A stretch of DNA of 64,000 bases from an uncultured Planctomycetota bacterium. Its GTDB lineage: Bacteria > Planctomycetota > Phycisphaerae > UBA1845 > Fen-1342. Positions 8,176 through 17,231 of the stretch are shown here, in pieces. Under the pieces are notes generated by a model. The model searched no databases, was not told the origin of the DNA, and worked only from the letters and a program-made list of their open reading frames with translations. The stretch covers positions 124,001 through 188,000 of the forward strand of contig CAADGL010000012.1 of NCBI GenBank assembly GCA_900696525.1, read 5' to 3'. Numbering within the stretch: the stretch's first letter is position 1; each line of letters starts with the position of its first letter. Both the position numbers and the translations under genes were made by a program.

Positions 8176-10362
8176 TCAGCGTGAGGCGGTGTCACCGGCG
8201 GCGAGCGCGGTCTCGTAGCGCTGCAAAGCGGCGAGCACTTCGCCGCGGCGTGGCGCGTTGCCGACGAGGTCGAGCGCCTTTCGCTCCAAGCGAATGGCTT
8301 CCTGCACGTCGCCGGCCTTGAAGCGGGCCAGCGCCAGCGTATCGACCAGCATCCAGGACTGGTAGCCCGTCAGCTCGTTGGAGCGGATCGAGAAGCGCAG
8401 CGCCAGGTCGTCGTACAGCCCGTCGAACTGCGGCTCGGTCAGCATCGCCCAGGCGAAGTTGTTGAGCCGCGCCGCATCGAGCTGAAGCTCCAGCATGAGC
8501 GCTTCGCCGCACGCCAGCGCCGCGGCGCGGTCCTGCTGGACGACCAGCGCCTGGAACTCCGCCCAGCGCGCCTCGGCCGGGTGGCGGTTGCGCGCCCGGA
8601 CCAGCTCGCCGCGCTCCTGAATCAGGCGCGACACGAGCGGGCCGACGCGCGGCAGGCCGTTGACCGCGCCGCGCACCCGCAGCGCGCTCGCCGACTGGCT
8701 CAGCGCCACGACGGCGGTTGTGTTCTGCATCGTCTCCAGGATCGGCTCAGCCCCGCTCATTGCCGCCGGCGGGGCATAGACACGTGCTATTTGCGCACAG
8801 CGCGCCACGCTGAGCATCGCGACCACGCTCGTGTGCGGATCGAGCGCGCCGACACCCTTCCCCAGGAGCGGGTCATCGCGGATGGTCTTCTTCGCGGCCC
8901 GCGCCGCCAGCGATCGCGCCACCGCGGACCGGCTCGGCGAGATCAGCAGCTCGCCGTCCGACGCCGCGAGATAGACCGTCACACCGTCGGCCAAGCGAAA
9001 CGTCCGCACCGACTCGCCCTCGATGGTGCGGCGGCTGCCCTCGATGGCGCCTGTGCCCATCGCGACGCTGGCGATTCCCAGCGCCTGGCTCCACAGCGCC
9101 TCCGACTTGGCCGGGTCCTTCACGGCCAGCACCAGCGCCGCATCCGGCACGCGCACGTTCCCGACGCGCTCGCCCTCGCCGTCCGGCGGCAGCACGAAGA
9201 GAGCGAGGGTCGTGAGATTGGCGAATACTTCGCGGCCGATGTCCAGCGCACTGATCGCCGGAGGAGCTTCGGCGGCGGGGCGCGGGGCGGCCCGGCCGGG
9301 CTCGTTGATCGCCAACGCCGCCAGCGCCGCAACGCCCGGCGGCACGCGGCGCAGCGCGGCCTCGTCGAGCGTGGGCAGACGCACGAAGTTGTAGACCAGG
9401 TTGCGATGCCCTTCGGCCAGGTGCACGGAGGCGTCAATGAACAGTCCGTCGTCCCTGACTCCGGCGCGGCCCACGACCGCCTCGAGGCTGTTGAGGTCGA
9501 GCAGCGCCTGCGCCAGGGCCAGCTCCCGGCTGTGCCCGCCGCCCATGGCCAGGGCCCCGTTGACGAGCGGCATGATCGGCTTGGCGTTCACGAAGAAGTA
9601 AACGAGGGCGTCGTCTCGCTGCCGCAGCAGCTCGGCGACGCGCGCGTTGTCGGCCAGCGACGCGGAGCCCCCGTCCCGGAGACGCTCGATCACGCCCTCG
9701 ATCTCGCTGCGCTGCGGGCTGGCGATCACCAGCCGGGCCGTCAGCGTGACGAAGACCTGGCCCTCGACGTCGTACGTCGCGAAGCCGCCGATCGCCTGCA
9801 CGGCGCGCCCGCCGATGGGCAGGGCCGTCTCCAGCAGCCCGCGAATCACCTCCACGTCACCGGGATGCAGGACGACGACCCCCGTCGGTCGCTGCGCCGC
9901 CGGGTCGAACCCCGTCACGGCCGCCGCCAGCGCGCGAACGCCGATCAACTCGCGCACGAGGGCCGGACTGATCGCGACGCGCCGCCCCAGCTCGCCGGAC
10001 GCCTGCCCGTCGGCCAGCAGGCCCAGCTGCTCCAGCAGCGCGATCGCCCGTTCGCCGGGGCGGTTGAGCTCAACGTACGCCAGCGTCTCCGCCGGCATCA
10101 GCCGCGACAGGTCCGCCGCTTGCAGCTCCTCGCTGCAACCCGCATGCCGCGCCTGGGCCGTGGCCCGCGTGGCGGCATCCGCGTTGCGGTCAGCGGCCAC
10201 CTCGGCGTAAAGGGCGTTTGCGGCGGCAAGGTCTCTTTTCTCGCGCTCCAGGAAGTACGCCTGGTGCAGCTTCTGTTCGGCGGTCTGGCCCAGCGCCGAT
10301 ACCGCCAGCAGCCAACCCATCACAAACAGCCCCGGACGCGTGCGCAGATTGCGTGTGGACAT
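8176..10362 (-). CDS. Secreted protein of unknown function, DUF3352-like
   Basis: A 728-residue protein with an N-terminal export signal (basic MSTRNLRTRPG, hydrophobic LFVMGWLLAVSALG, likely cut after AlaLeuGly). A short helical TPR-like stretch (HQAYFLEREKRDLAAANALYAEV) follows. The long central region contains LMPAETLAYVELNRPGERA and repeated beta/alpha segments resembling DUF3352-type planctomycete proteins; this assignment is from memory of the pattern, not a search. The last 100 residues again look helical and TPR-like (RLNNFAWAML, GYQSWMLVDTLALARFKAG). I chose the ATG at 10362 because the signal peptide begins there. No catalytic motif is seen. It is probably periplasmic. Confidence 0.65.
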   Translation of the reverse strand: MSTRNLRTRPGLFVMGWLLAVSALGQTAEQKLHQAYFLEREKRDLAAANALYAEVAADRNADAATRATAQARHAGCSEELQAADLSRLMPAETLAYVELNRPGERAIALLEQLGLLADGQASGELGRRVAISPALVRELIGVRALAAAVTGFDPAAQRPTGVVVLHPGDVEVIRGLLETALPIGGRAVQAIGGFATYDVEGQVFVTLTARLVIASPQRSEIEGVIERLRDGGSASLADNARVAELLRQRDDALVYFFVNAKPIMPLVNGALAMGGGHSRELALAQALLDLNSLEAVVGRAGVRDDGLFIDASVHLAEGHRNLVYNFVRLPTLDEAALRRVPPGVAALAALAINEPGRAAPRPAAEAPPAISALDIGREVFANLTTLALFVLPPDGEGERVGNVRVPDAALVLAVKDPAKSEALWSQALGIASVAMGTGAIEGSRRTIEGESVRTFRLADGVTVYLAASDGELLISPSRSAVARSLAARAAKKTIRDDPLLGKGVGALDPHTSVVAMLSVARCAQIARVYAPPAAMSGAEPILETMQNTTAVVALSQSASALRVRGAVNGLPRVGPLVSRLIQERGELVRARNRHPAEARWAEFQALVVQQDRAAALACGEALMLELQLDAARLNNFAWAMLTEPQFDGLYDDLALRFSIRSNELTGYQSWMLVDTLALARFKAGDVQEAIRLERKALDLVGNAPRRGEVLAALQRYETALAAGDTASR

Positions 10363-10683
10363 GGCAGTATCCCCGTTCAACGTGACACCCTGACGCGGCC
10401 GCGTAGCCGACGATGGCGGCGCTCGAGCGAGCGCCATCCAAAGCGGATTCGTCAGACGACGACGGTTATTTCCCGTGACGGCCGTTCAGGACACGGGCCG
10501 CGGGCGCAGGTTGGTGGATTCGCGGTACTTTTCGCGTCCACGGGCGGTTTCAGGGCCGCACCAGGATTCGTTCGATAGGAATGCGGGAACTTCGGCGCGG
10601 GGGGGGGGGGGGTCAGTTCAGCGCCGGACGGTTATTGTATGGCGGGACCGGGGGTCGGCCGGTTGGCGCCAGGGGGTGCGACG
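10363..10683. other. Divergent intergenic region with a 14-G homopolymer
   Basis: These 321 bases separate the minus-strand secreted protein from the plus-strand MaoC gene. The clear landmark is an uninterrupted run of 14 G at 10599-10612, followed by an AT-richer GGTTATTGTATGG near 10628-10641 that could hold a -10 element. I see no open frame of convincing quality and no copy of the dispersed repeats. Confidence 0.5.
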
Positions 10684-11118
10684 ATGAACCAGGCCTACCG
10701 CACGCGCGCCACGCTCCAGATCGGCGACGTCGGCACGTTCACGAAGACCATCAGCGAGGCGGACGTGTTCAAGTTCGCCGACGCGTCCGGCGACCACAAC
10801 CCGCTGCACATCGACGCCGAGTACGCGGGCAAGAGCGCCTTCGGCCAGCGCATCGCGCACGGCATCCTGATCGCGGGAATCATCTCGACGGTGCTGGGCA
10901 GCGACATCCCGGGCGTCGGGACCATCTTCGTCGAGCTGCACATCCGGTTTCTCAAGCCGGTCTTCATGGGCGACACGGTCACCGCCACGGCCACCGTGAT
11001 GGAGATCATCAACCCCAAGCGCGTGCGCATGTTCGTGGCGTGTGTGAACCAGGACGGCGTAGACGTGGCGCTGGGCAACGCGATCGTCATCCCTCCGCCC
11101 GAAACCAGGATCATCTGA
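10684..11118 (+). CDS. MaoC-family (R)-specific enoyl-CoA/acyl hydratase
   Basis: A 144-residue single hot-dog domain hydratase of the PhaJ/MaoC group, which reversibly hydrates trans-2-enoyl-CoA to (R)-3-hydroxyacyl-CoA. The hydratase-2 signature FADASGDHNPLHID supplies the catalytic Asp and His around residues 38-43. It is followed by FGQRIAHGILIAGIISTVLG and IRFLKPVFMGDTV, both typical. The ATG at 10684 gives the usual family length and removes a low-complexity extension from 10639. No other beta-oxidation or PHA genes are adjacent, so its pathway is open. A 14-G tract lies 70 bases upstream. Confidence 0.88.
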   Translation: MNQAYRTRATLQIGDVGTFTKTISEADVFKFADASGDHNPLHIDAEYAGKSAFGQRIAHGILIAGIISTVLGSDIPGVGTIFVELHIRFLKPVFMGDTVTATATVMEIINPKRVRMFVACVNQDGVDVALGNAIVIPPPETRII

Positions 11119-11134
11119 GAAGCACGCCCGGCGC

Positions 11135-12310
11135 TCAGAACGAATCCCGCATCCACGGCGCGGGCCCGCGAAACATTGCGGCCGCCACGCGCTGCTCGTC
11201 CTCGCCGGTATCGAGATAGCCGCAGGCCTGCGCCTGCGCCGGCGAGAAGTGACCGCTGTACAGCGCCGCCAGCCCGCGAACGTCGATGCGGAACGCGCCG
11301 CGCCCGCCCGGCCTGACCTCCCCGCAGCCGTCCGCAACGGCCAGCACGATGCGGCCGGCGTTCTGCGGCAGCACGTCGTCGCGCACCTCGAGGTGCAGCT
11401 CGCCGCGAAGCCCCAGCGGGTAGCCGCGGGCCGCAAGCGCCCGGCGCACGTCCACCAGCCGCAGCATCCACGCCGTGCGGGCCGTCATCTTCCACGCCTG
11501 CTCGGCCAGGTGCGCCAGCAGCGCGTCGGCAGGCCCGCTCGTGAACGTTCCCGTCTCGCACATCGAGCGATGCTCCGCCATGAAGGCCAGCAGCCGTCGG
11601 CCGGCCGCCGGCGTCACGGCCACCACGTCCTGGATGAACAGTGCATGCGGGAACGGCGCGCCGGCGCGCTCCACGCAGTACATGTATCCCTCGATCCGCT
11701 CCCCGTCGCACACGACGTAGCCGTCCATCCGCTCGCCGCGAAAGTCACGCACGCGATCCCAGATCATCGCGGAACGATCGAGATTGCCGTCGCGCGCCGC
11801 GGCCCAGCGCCGATAGAGCGACTCGACGCCCGCGCGGTCCGCCTCGCGCTCCGGCCGCAACGACAGCTCGTGGTCGCGCACGTCGATCTGCCGCAGCGCC
11901 AGGCTCACCTCGAACTGCGAACCGGCGATCTCGTACCCCGCGCGGCGGTAGACCGGCTGCGTGGCCGGGTAGAGCGCCGAGAGCGCAACGCCGCCGGCGT
12001 GCAGCTCGGTCAGCGCGGCGCGCATCAGGGCGCTGGCCGCCCCCCGGGCGCGCGCCGCCGGCTCGATCGCCACCGCCGCCACGCCGGTCATCGGCACGCT
12101 GCGCCCGCCGAAGTACTGGCCCATCGGCAGCAGCGCCAGCCCTCCTGCGAACTCTTCGTCCAGGCGCACGCCGCGCAGGTTCTCGCGGCCAATCGCGGCG
12201 AGGTAGAGGTCACTGCGTTCGCGCGGCGAGTGAAAGGTCCTGGACAGCAGGGCGGCGTAGCGCTGCCGATCGGGCTCGATCTCCAGGCGAAAGACGACGG
12301 GAGCGCTCAT
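11135..12310 (-). CDS. Eis-like GNAT acetyltransferase with sterol-carrier-type C-terminus
   Basis: A 391-residue protein of the Eis/YitI layout: N-terminal GNAT domain, a second degenerate GNAT domain, and a C-terminal SCP2-like domain. The acetyl-CoA loop is VAAVAIEPAARARGAASALM around residues 80-98, followed by LYPATQPVYRRAGYEIAGSQ, a hallmark of the Eis family. The last 110 residues (PLGLRGELHLEVRDDVLP... and DVRGLAALYSGHFSPAQA) match the sterol-carrier-like end. I chose the ATG at 12310; the longer frame to 12580 has no family similarity. It is convergent with the MaoC gene, 16 bases away, and divergent from the phosphatase at 12579. Its substrate, perhaps amines or aminoglycosides, is inferred only from the family. 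Confidence 0.85.
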   Translation of the reverse strand: MSAPVVFRLEIEPDRQRYAALLSRTFHSPRERSDLYLAAIGRENLRGVRLDEEFAGGLALLPMGQYFGGRSVPMTGVAAVAIEPAARARGAASALMRAALTELHAGGVALSALYPATQPVYRRAGYEIAGSQFEVSLALRQIDVRDHELSLRPEREADRAGVESLYRRWAAARDGNLDRSAMIWDRVRDFRGERMDGYVVCDGERIEGYMYCVERAGAPFPHALFIQDVVAVTPAAGRRLLAFMAEHRSMCETGTFTSGPADALLAHLAEQAWKMTARTAWMLRLVDVRRALAARGYPLGLRGELHLEVRDDVLPQNAGRIVLAVADGCGEVRPGGRGAFRIDVRGLAALYSGHFSPAQAQACGYLDTGEDEQRVAAAMFRGPAPWMRDSF

Positions 12311-12489
12311 TGGCGAAGGGCCTTTCGGTTGAGGCGGGCCGGCCCGGCGTTGCGCGCGGCCGGCGCCGCCCGGCACATGAGAACATCGTCCCGAACCCGT
12401 GCATGCTACCGCGCTTTTCCGGCACAGGCGTCCCGGTGCCGTCCAGGGTCGCCGCCATCGCGGGCGCCGCCTGACTCCTCTGGCCCCGC

Positions 12490-12495
12490 TACAAT
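12490..12495 (+). promoter_or_regulatory. Possible -10 element upstream of the SpoIIE-type phosphatase
   Basis: TACAAT, a five-of-six match to TATAAT, sits 84 bases before the phosphatase start in an otherwise GC-rich gap. No good -35 hexamer lies 16-18 bases upstream, so this is only a candidate. Confidence 0.3.
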
Positions 12496-12578
12496 ACGCC
12501 GGGTGTTGTGCAAACTCGGTCATGGGGCTTCGCGGCCGTGTTCGTCGCGGCGCCGGCCAGCAAAGGACGCCCGTGCAC

Positions 12579-13871
12579 ATGCAGTCCGAAATACCGGCGG
12601 ACCTGACGCCCGCGGTGCGGATTCACGAGTACATGCTGCTGATGCGGGAGCTGAGCCGCCAGACGGATCCGGAGCAGTTGCTGCGGTCCTACCGGGCGCG
12701 GGCGCAGTTCGTCGTCCCGGGCGATCATTTCATCTCGCTCAGCCGCAAGGATCTCAGCGACGGGCGGGTGAAGATCACGCGCACGACGCGCTGGGAAGAG
12801 CCCATCAACCCATGGAAGGAGCCCGAGCGCCTGCCGATCATCGACCGCGGCATCCTCTGCGACCTGATGCGCGTGGCGCACCCGGTTAAGATCGACAACC
12901 TGGAGCTGGCCGACGACGACCCCGCCCGCAGCTACTTCGACGGCATGCAGTCGGCGCTCGCCGCCCCGATCTTCCACGAGGGCGACCCGATGTACATGGT
13001 CGTCATGCTGCGCGCCCGGCCGGCGGCGTTCACCCTCGACGAGCTCGCCACCCTGCTGCTGACGGCCAACCTCATCGGCCGGGCCGCCTCCAACCTCGTC
13101 TTGGCCGACGAGCTGCGAAAAGCCTACGCCGCCCTCGACCGCGAGATGCACCAGGTCGGCGAAATCCAGCGCAGCCTGCTGCCCGCGGCCGCGCCCGACG
13201 TCCCCGGACTGCGCATCGCCACGTACTACGAGACCAGCACGCGCGCCGGCGGCGACTACTACGATTTTCTGCGCCTCGACGATACGCACTGGGGCTTCCT
13301 CATCGCCGACGTCAGCGGCCACGGACCTCCGGCCGCCGTCGTCATGGCCATGACCCAGGCGTTCATGCGCTCGCCGGCGCCCGCCGCGCCCGACGACCCC
13401 GCCCTGCCGAGCCGCTGGCTGGCGCGCGTCAACGGCGACCTGTTCCGCTCGCTGAGGCGCGGGCAGTTCGTGACGGCGTTCCTGGGCGTGCTCGATACGC
13501 GCTCGCGCGAGTTCTCGTTCGCCTCCGCCGGCCACCCGGCGCCGCGACTGGTGCGTCCGCGGCGGCACGAGGTCGTTCCGCTGAAGTCCGACGCCGGCCT
13601 GCCGCTGGGGATCGTCGAGCAGCACGAGTCGCGGGCGCAGAAGCTCGTCCTGAGCCCGGGCGAGCGCCTGCTGCTGTTCACCGACGGCATCACGGAGACG
13701 TTCAACGACCGGCACGAGATGTTCGGCACCGAGGGCGTGGACGAGGCGCTGCGCCGCTGCTCGATCACGCCCGACAGCATGATCCAGTGCGTCCTGACCG
13801 ACCTGCGCGCCCACCAGCCCGCCAGCCAGCTCCAGGACGATCGCACGCTCGTCGCACTGGCGTTCGACTGA
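12579..13871 (+). CDS. SpoIIE/RsbU-type PP2C serine phosphatase with GAF-like sensor
   Basis: A 430-residue cytoplasmic signalling phosphatase that probably dephosphorylates an anti-sigma-factor antagonist. Residues 10-180 form a GAF-like sensor (FVVPGDHFISLSRKDL, MQSALAAPIFHEGDPMYM). A short helix VGEIQRSLLP then leads into the PP2C domain. The metal-binding Asp residues lie in RAGGDYYDF, LIADVSGHG and LLLFTDGITE. The start is either ATG 12579 or GTG 12573; AAAGGA at 12562-12567 is five bases from the GTG and eleven from the ATG. No anti-sigma or antagonist gene is adjacent. The stop TGA overlaps the mutY start (TGATG), so the two may be co-transcribed. Confidence 0.88.
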   Translation: MQSEIPADLTPAVRIHEYMLLMRELSRQTDPEQLLRSYRARAQFVVPGDHFISLSRKDLSDGRVKITRTTRWEEPINPWKEPERLPIIDRGILCDLMRVAHPVKIDNLELADDDPARSYFDGMQSALAAPIFHEGDPMYMVVMLRARPAAFTLDELATLLLTANLIGRAASNLVLADELRKAYAALDREMHQVGEIQRSLLPAAAPDVPGLRIATYYETSTRAGGDYYDFLRLDDTHWGFLIADVSGHGPPAAVVMAMTQAFMRSPAPAAPDDPALPSRWLARVNGDLFRSLRRGQFVTAFLGVLDTRSREFSFASAGHPAPRLVRPRRHEVVPLKSDAGLPLGIVEQHESRAQKLVLSPGERLLLFTDGITETFNDRHEMFGTEGVDEALRRCSITPDSMIQCVLTDLRAHQPASQLQDDRTLVALAFD

Positions 13872-15043
13872 TGCCGCGACCCGCTCCACGCACGCCCGCG
13901 GCGCTTCTGGCCATCGCCCCAGTCGAACGGCGCCGCCTGCAATCGCGGCTGCTGCGCTGGTATCGCCGCTGTGCGCGAGACCTCCCCTGGCGCCGGACGC
14001 GCGACCCGTACCAGGTCTGGGTGTCCGAGGTCATGCTCCAGCAGACGCAGGTGCGCACCGTCGAACCGTACTTCCAGCGCTTTCTCGCCGCTTTTCCGAC
14101 CATCAGGCGCCTCGCCGCGGCCTCGATCGACCAGGTGCTCCTGGCCTGGCAAGGGCTCGGCTACTACTCCCGCGCCCGCAACCTGCACGAAGCCGCAACG
14201 ATCATCGGGCGCACGCGCCCCGTCCGCTGGCCCACCGACGCCGACGCCTGGCAGGCCCTCCCCGGCGTCGGCCGCTACACCGCCGCCGCCATCGCCAGCA
14301 TCGCCTTCGACCAGCCCGTCGCCGCCCTCGACGGCAACATCCGCCGCGTGCTGGCGCGGCTCGCGGCCGTGCGCGAGCCGGCTGACGCGCCGGCCGTGCA
14401 GGCGCGTCTCTGGCGGCTGGCCCAGAACCTGCTCGACCCGGCCGCTCCCGGAGACTTCAACCAGGCCCTGATGGAGCTCGGCGCCCGCGTCTGTACGCCG
14501 CGCGCCCCTGCTTGCCGCACCTGCCCCCTGCGCGCCCACTGCCGCGCCGCCCGCGCGGGGCTGCAACAGGCAATCCCTGTGCGGCGCCCGCGAAGGGCTG
14601 CACCGCAGGTCTCGGCGCTGGCGGCGGCCATTCGGCACGACGGCCGCTACCTGCTGCTCCGCCGCGGGCCGCGCGGGCTGCTGGCGGGGCTATGGGGGCT
14701 GCCGATGGTCGAGACGCCCGGTCCGTGCGACGCCACGGCCGCCGCGCTGCGCCGGGCCGTGCGGCCGCTGACGGGGTTGCGCGTCCGGTCGCCCAGAGCC
14801 CTCGGGACGGTGTCGCACGTCTTCACCCACCGCAAGCTTACGCTCACCGTGTTCGAGTGTGCGCTCGCTGACCGCCGCGCGGCGCTTTCTGCGCCAGCGC
14901 CGGAAGCGGCCTGGCTGGCGCCGGCAGAGTTCGCGACGCGCCCGCTGTCGGAGCTGGACCGCAAAGCGCTGGCCCTGCTCGGTGCAGAGGCGCGCCACGC
15001 GCTACAGCAACGGACGGCGCCCGCCGCCGCCGTGCTCGCGTAG
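13871..15043 (+). CDS. mutY: A/G-specific adenine DNA glycosylase MutY
   Basis: MutY removes adenine mispaired with 8-oxoguanine in the base-excision repair GO system. The 390 residues carry the catalytic Glu in VSEVMLQQTQV (about 53), helix-hairpin-helix LPGVGRYTAAA (about 130-140), catalytic Asp in LDGNIRRV (about 154), and the [4Fe-4S] loop C208-x6-C215-x2-C218-x5-C224. A NUDIX-like recognition domain of about 130 residues follows, with GLLAGLWGLP and VFTHRKLTL. The start ATG overlaps the stop of the preceding phosphatase by one base. Length and domain order are normal for the family. Confidence 0.96.
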   Translation: MPRPAPRTPAALLAIAPVERRRLQSRLLRWYRRCARDLPWRRTRDPYQVWVSEVMLQQTQVRTVEPYFQRFLAAFPTIRRLAAASIDQVLLAWQGLGYYSRARNLHEAATIIGRTRPVRWPTDADAWQALPGVGRYTAAAIASIAFDQPVAALDGNIRRVLARLAAVREPADAPAVQARLWRLAQNLLDPAAPGDFNQALMELGARVCTPRAPACRTCPLRAHCRAARAGLQQAIPVRRPRRAAPQVSALAAAIRHDGRYLLLRRGPRGLLAGLWGLPMVETPGPCDATAAALRRAVRPLTGLRVRSPRALGTVSHVFTHRKLTLTVFECALADRRAALSAPAPEAAWLAPAEFATRPLSELDRKALALLGAEARHALQQRTAPAAAVLA

Positions 15044-15136
15044 CCGCGGCGGTTGACGTAGCATGGCGCCCGGCGGCAGGCGCTCTCGCGGCGCGCGGGG
15101 GGCGCGCAACCGGCGCAACCGGGAGAACATGGCCTC

Positions 15137-15553
15137 ATGCTGGACCTGTGGATCGGGCTCGTCGTGACGCCCGTCTTCACCATCGTCAACGAACCGCTCC
15201 GCGTGGGCGCCGGCGTCGTCATCGTCGCGGCGCTGCTGCTGGTGCGCTTCCACGGCACGCCCATCGACGCGCCCCTGCGCTGGCTCCGCGGCGCCGTGTG
15301 GCATCTCATCCTGTTCGGCATGCTCGCCTGGTTTGCGACCTGGTGTGCGCTCGGCGGATTGCTGGCCCTCCAGCGCGCGCCCTTCACCGACTGGTTCGAG
15401 GCGGGCTGGACCGGCGTCGCCGCAGCCGTGGTGCTCGCCGCTGGCGCGGTGCTCTGGCTGGTCCTGACGCTGCGCACGGCCCGCCTGGCGCTGCGCTGTG
15501 CCCTGGCCCTGCTGCCGACGCGCCGCCGCCGGCGCCCGCTGGCCGCCGATTGA
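15137..15553 (+). CDS. Small membrane protein of unknown function
   Basis: A 138-residue protein with about three or four hydrophobic helices (WIGLVVTPVFTIV, VGAGVVIVAALLLV, LILFGMLAWFATWCALGGLL, VAAAVVLAAGAVLWLVL). It ends in a strongly basic tail, TRRRRRPLAAD, which suggests that the C-terminus is cytoplasmic. I recognise no family. It ends 19 bases before the GTG start of the FtsX-type permease and runs in the same direction, so it may belong to that export operon. Confidence 0.6.
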   Translation: MLDLWIGLVVTPVFTIVNEPLRVGAGVVIVAALLLVRFHGTPIDAPLRWLRGAVWHLILFGMLAWFATWCALGGLLALQRAPFTDWFEAGWTGVAAAVVLAAGAVLWLVLTLRTARLALRCALALLPTRRRRRPLAAD

Positions 15554-15572
15554 TCCGTGGGGTGCCGACCGC

Positions 15573-17231
15573 GTGTACAAGCTCTTCCTGACCTTTCGAT
15601 ACTTGCGCAAGCAGCTCATCGTGCACTTCGCGATCGCGGCGGTCACGCTGTGCGTGGCGCTGGTGCTCGTGCAGCGCAGCGTGATGGGCGGCTGGGTCGA
15701 GCAGGTGAAGCAGCGGGCCCGCGGGCTGCTCGGCGACGTCATCGTCGACAACCAGTCCTACGCCGGCTTCCCGCTTTACGAGGAGTTCATCGGGCGGATC
15801 AGTGCCTGGCCCGAGATCGAGCAGGCGACGCCCGTGCTGTACACCTACGGGCTCGTGCGCATCAGCTCGCCTGGGTTCGAAATGACGCGCCCGGTCAGCG
15901 TCGTCGGCATCCGCTACGGCGAGGTCATCAGGGTGAACGCCTTCGAGAAAGGGCTTTTCTACGAGGCCTACTACCCCGGCACGACCCACCTCGGCCCGCA
16001 GCGCCAACCCATGCTCGGACTCGATCCGAACGCCGCACCTGTCCCATCCCCCATGGGCGGCCTGGTTCGCCCGCCGGCCCTGCCCGAGCCCTATCAGTCC
16101 GCGCTCGAAACGGCCCGCCGCCGGCACCAGGAGCGCTTCGGTCGCCCGCTCGACGCGCCCAACGCCGTCGACGGGCCCGACAACACCTTCCTGCGCGAGC
16201 ACGGACTGGCGATCATCCCCGGCGAGTACGCCTTCAGCGAAACCGACGCGCCCGAGCTGGCGGGCGAGCCCTGGCCCGGGCTGATCTTCGGCCGCGACAT
16301 CGTCGCCACCCGCCAGAGCGACGGCCGCTACAAGCGCCGCTTCGTCCGCGGCCGCCTCGCCACCGTCACGCTCTGGGCCACCTCCATCGGCGGCGCCGTC
16401 GACCCCGTCCCCATCAAGCAGGCGTTTCGATACGCCGACGACTCGCGCACCGGCGTCTACGAGATCGACTCCGAGACCGTGTACTGCGACTTCGATCTGC
16501 TCCAGGGCCTCATGGGCATGGGCCCGGCGGACCGCATCGACCCCCAGACCGAGCAGGTCGTCGGCAGGACGCCGCCGCGCTGCTCGCAGATTCAGATCAA
16601 GCTGCGGCCGGGTCTCGACCGGGCGGCGGTCGCGGCGCTGACGGAGCGCCTGGCCAGGACGTATCATGGATTGCTGGACGACCCGAGCATCCGGCTCGAC
16701 CCGCGCGAACAGTCGCTGGTGGTCGGCGTCACCGCGGTCACCTGGGAGCAGTCGCAGGCGCACATCATCGGTCCGGTCGAGCGCGAGCGCATGATGGTGA
16801 CGATCCTCTTCGGCATCATGTCGCTCGTGGCGGTCGCGCTGATCCTCTGCATCCTGTACATGGTCGTGCTCCAGAAGACGCGCGACATCGGCATCGTCAA
16901 GGCCATCGGCGGCTCGTCGGCGGGCGTGGCGGCGATCTTCCTGCTGTACGGCGCCGCCGTCGGCGTCGTCGGCGGGGTGCTGGGCTGCGCGCTGGGCGTG
17001 CTGACGGTCGTGTCGCTCAACGACATCCAGGAGTTCCTGATCCGCCTGAGCCCGGCGCTGCGCGTCTGGGACCAGTCGGTCTATTCCTTCGACAGCATTC
17101 CCTCGGAGGTCAACCCGGTCGAGCTGCTCGTGATCCTCGCCTGCGCGGTCGCCACCTCGATGGCCGGCTCGCTCGGCGCGGCGCTGCGCGCCGGCATGAT
17201 GCAGCCCGTGGAGGCCATCCGCTATGAATGA
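15573..17231 (+). CDS. FtsX/LolC-type ABC transporter permease
   Basis: A 552-residue inner-membrane permease of the MacB/LolCE/FtsX class. One helix near the N-terminus (LIVHFAIAAVTLCVALVLV) precedes a large periplasmic domain of about 390 residues. Three C-terminal helices follow (TILFGIMSLVAVALILCILY, VAAIFLLYGAAVGVVGGVLG, LLVILACAVATSMAGSLGA). The linker LQKTRDIGIVKAIGGSSAG is the diagnostic FtsX cytoplasmic loop. I chose GTG 15573 because the basic YKLFLTFRYLRKQ leader starts there; the longer frame from 15498 overlaps the previous gene. The end overlaps the ATPase start, so the two are coupled. A role in lipoprotein or envelope export is inferred from the ATPase type. Confidence 0.88.
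   Translation: MYKLFLTFRYLRKQLIVHFAIAAVTLCVALVLVQRSVMGGWVEQVKQRARGLLGDVIVDNQSYAGFPLYEEFIGRISAWPEIEQATPVLYTYGLVRISSPGFEMTRPVSVVGIRYGEVIRVNAFEKGLFYEAYYPGTTHLGPQRQPMLGLDPNAAPVPSPMGGLVRPPALPEPYQSALETARRRHQERFGRPLDAPNAVDGPDNTFLREHGLAIIPGEYAFSETDAPELAGEPWPGLIFGRDIVATRQSDGRYKRRFVRGRLATVTLWATSIGGAVDPVPIKQAFRYADDSRTGVYEIDSETVYCDFDLLQGLMGMGPADRIDPQTEQVVGRTPPRCSQIQIKLRPGLDRAAVAALTERLARTYHGLLDDPSIRLDPREQSLVVGVTAVTWEQSQAHIIGPVERERMMVTILFGIMSLVAVALILCILYMVVLQKTRDIGIVKAIGGSSAGVAAIFLLYGAAVGVVGGVLGCALGVLTVVSLNDIQEFLIRLSPALRVWDQSVYSFDSIPSEVNPVELLVILACAVATSMAGSLGAALRAGMMQPVEAIRYE

Noticed and set aside
8581-10578. 665-residue plus-strand frame
   Set aside because: It is antisense to the signal-peptide-bearing 728-residue gene, with no recognisable domain.
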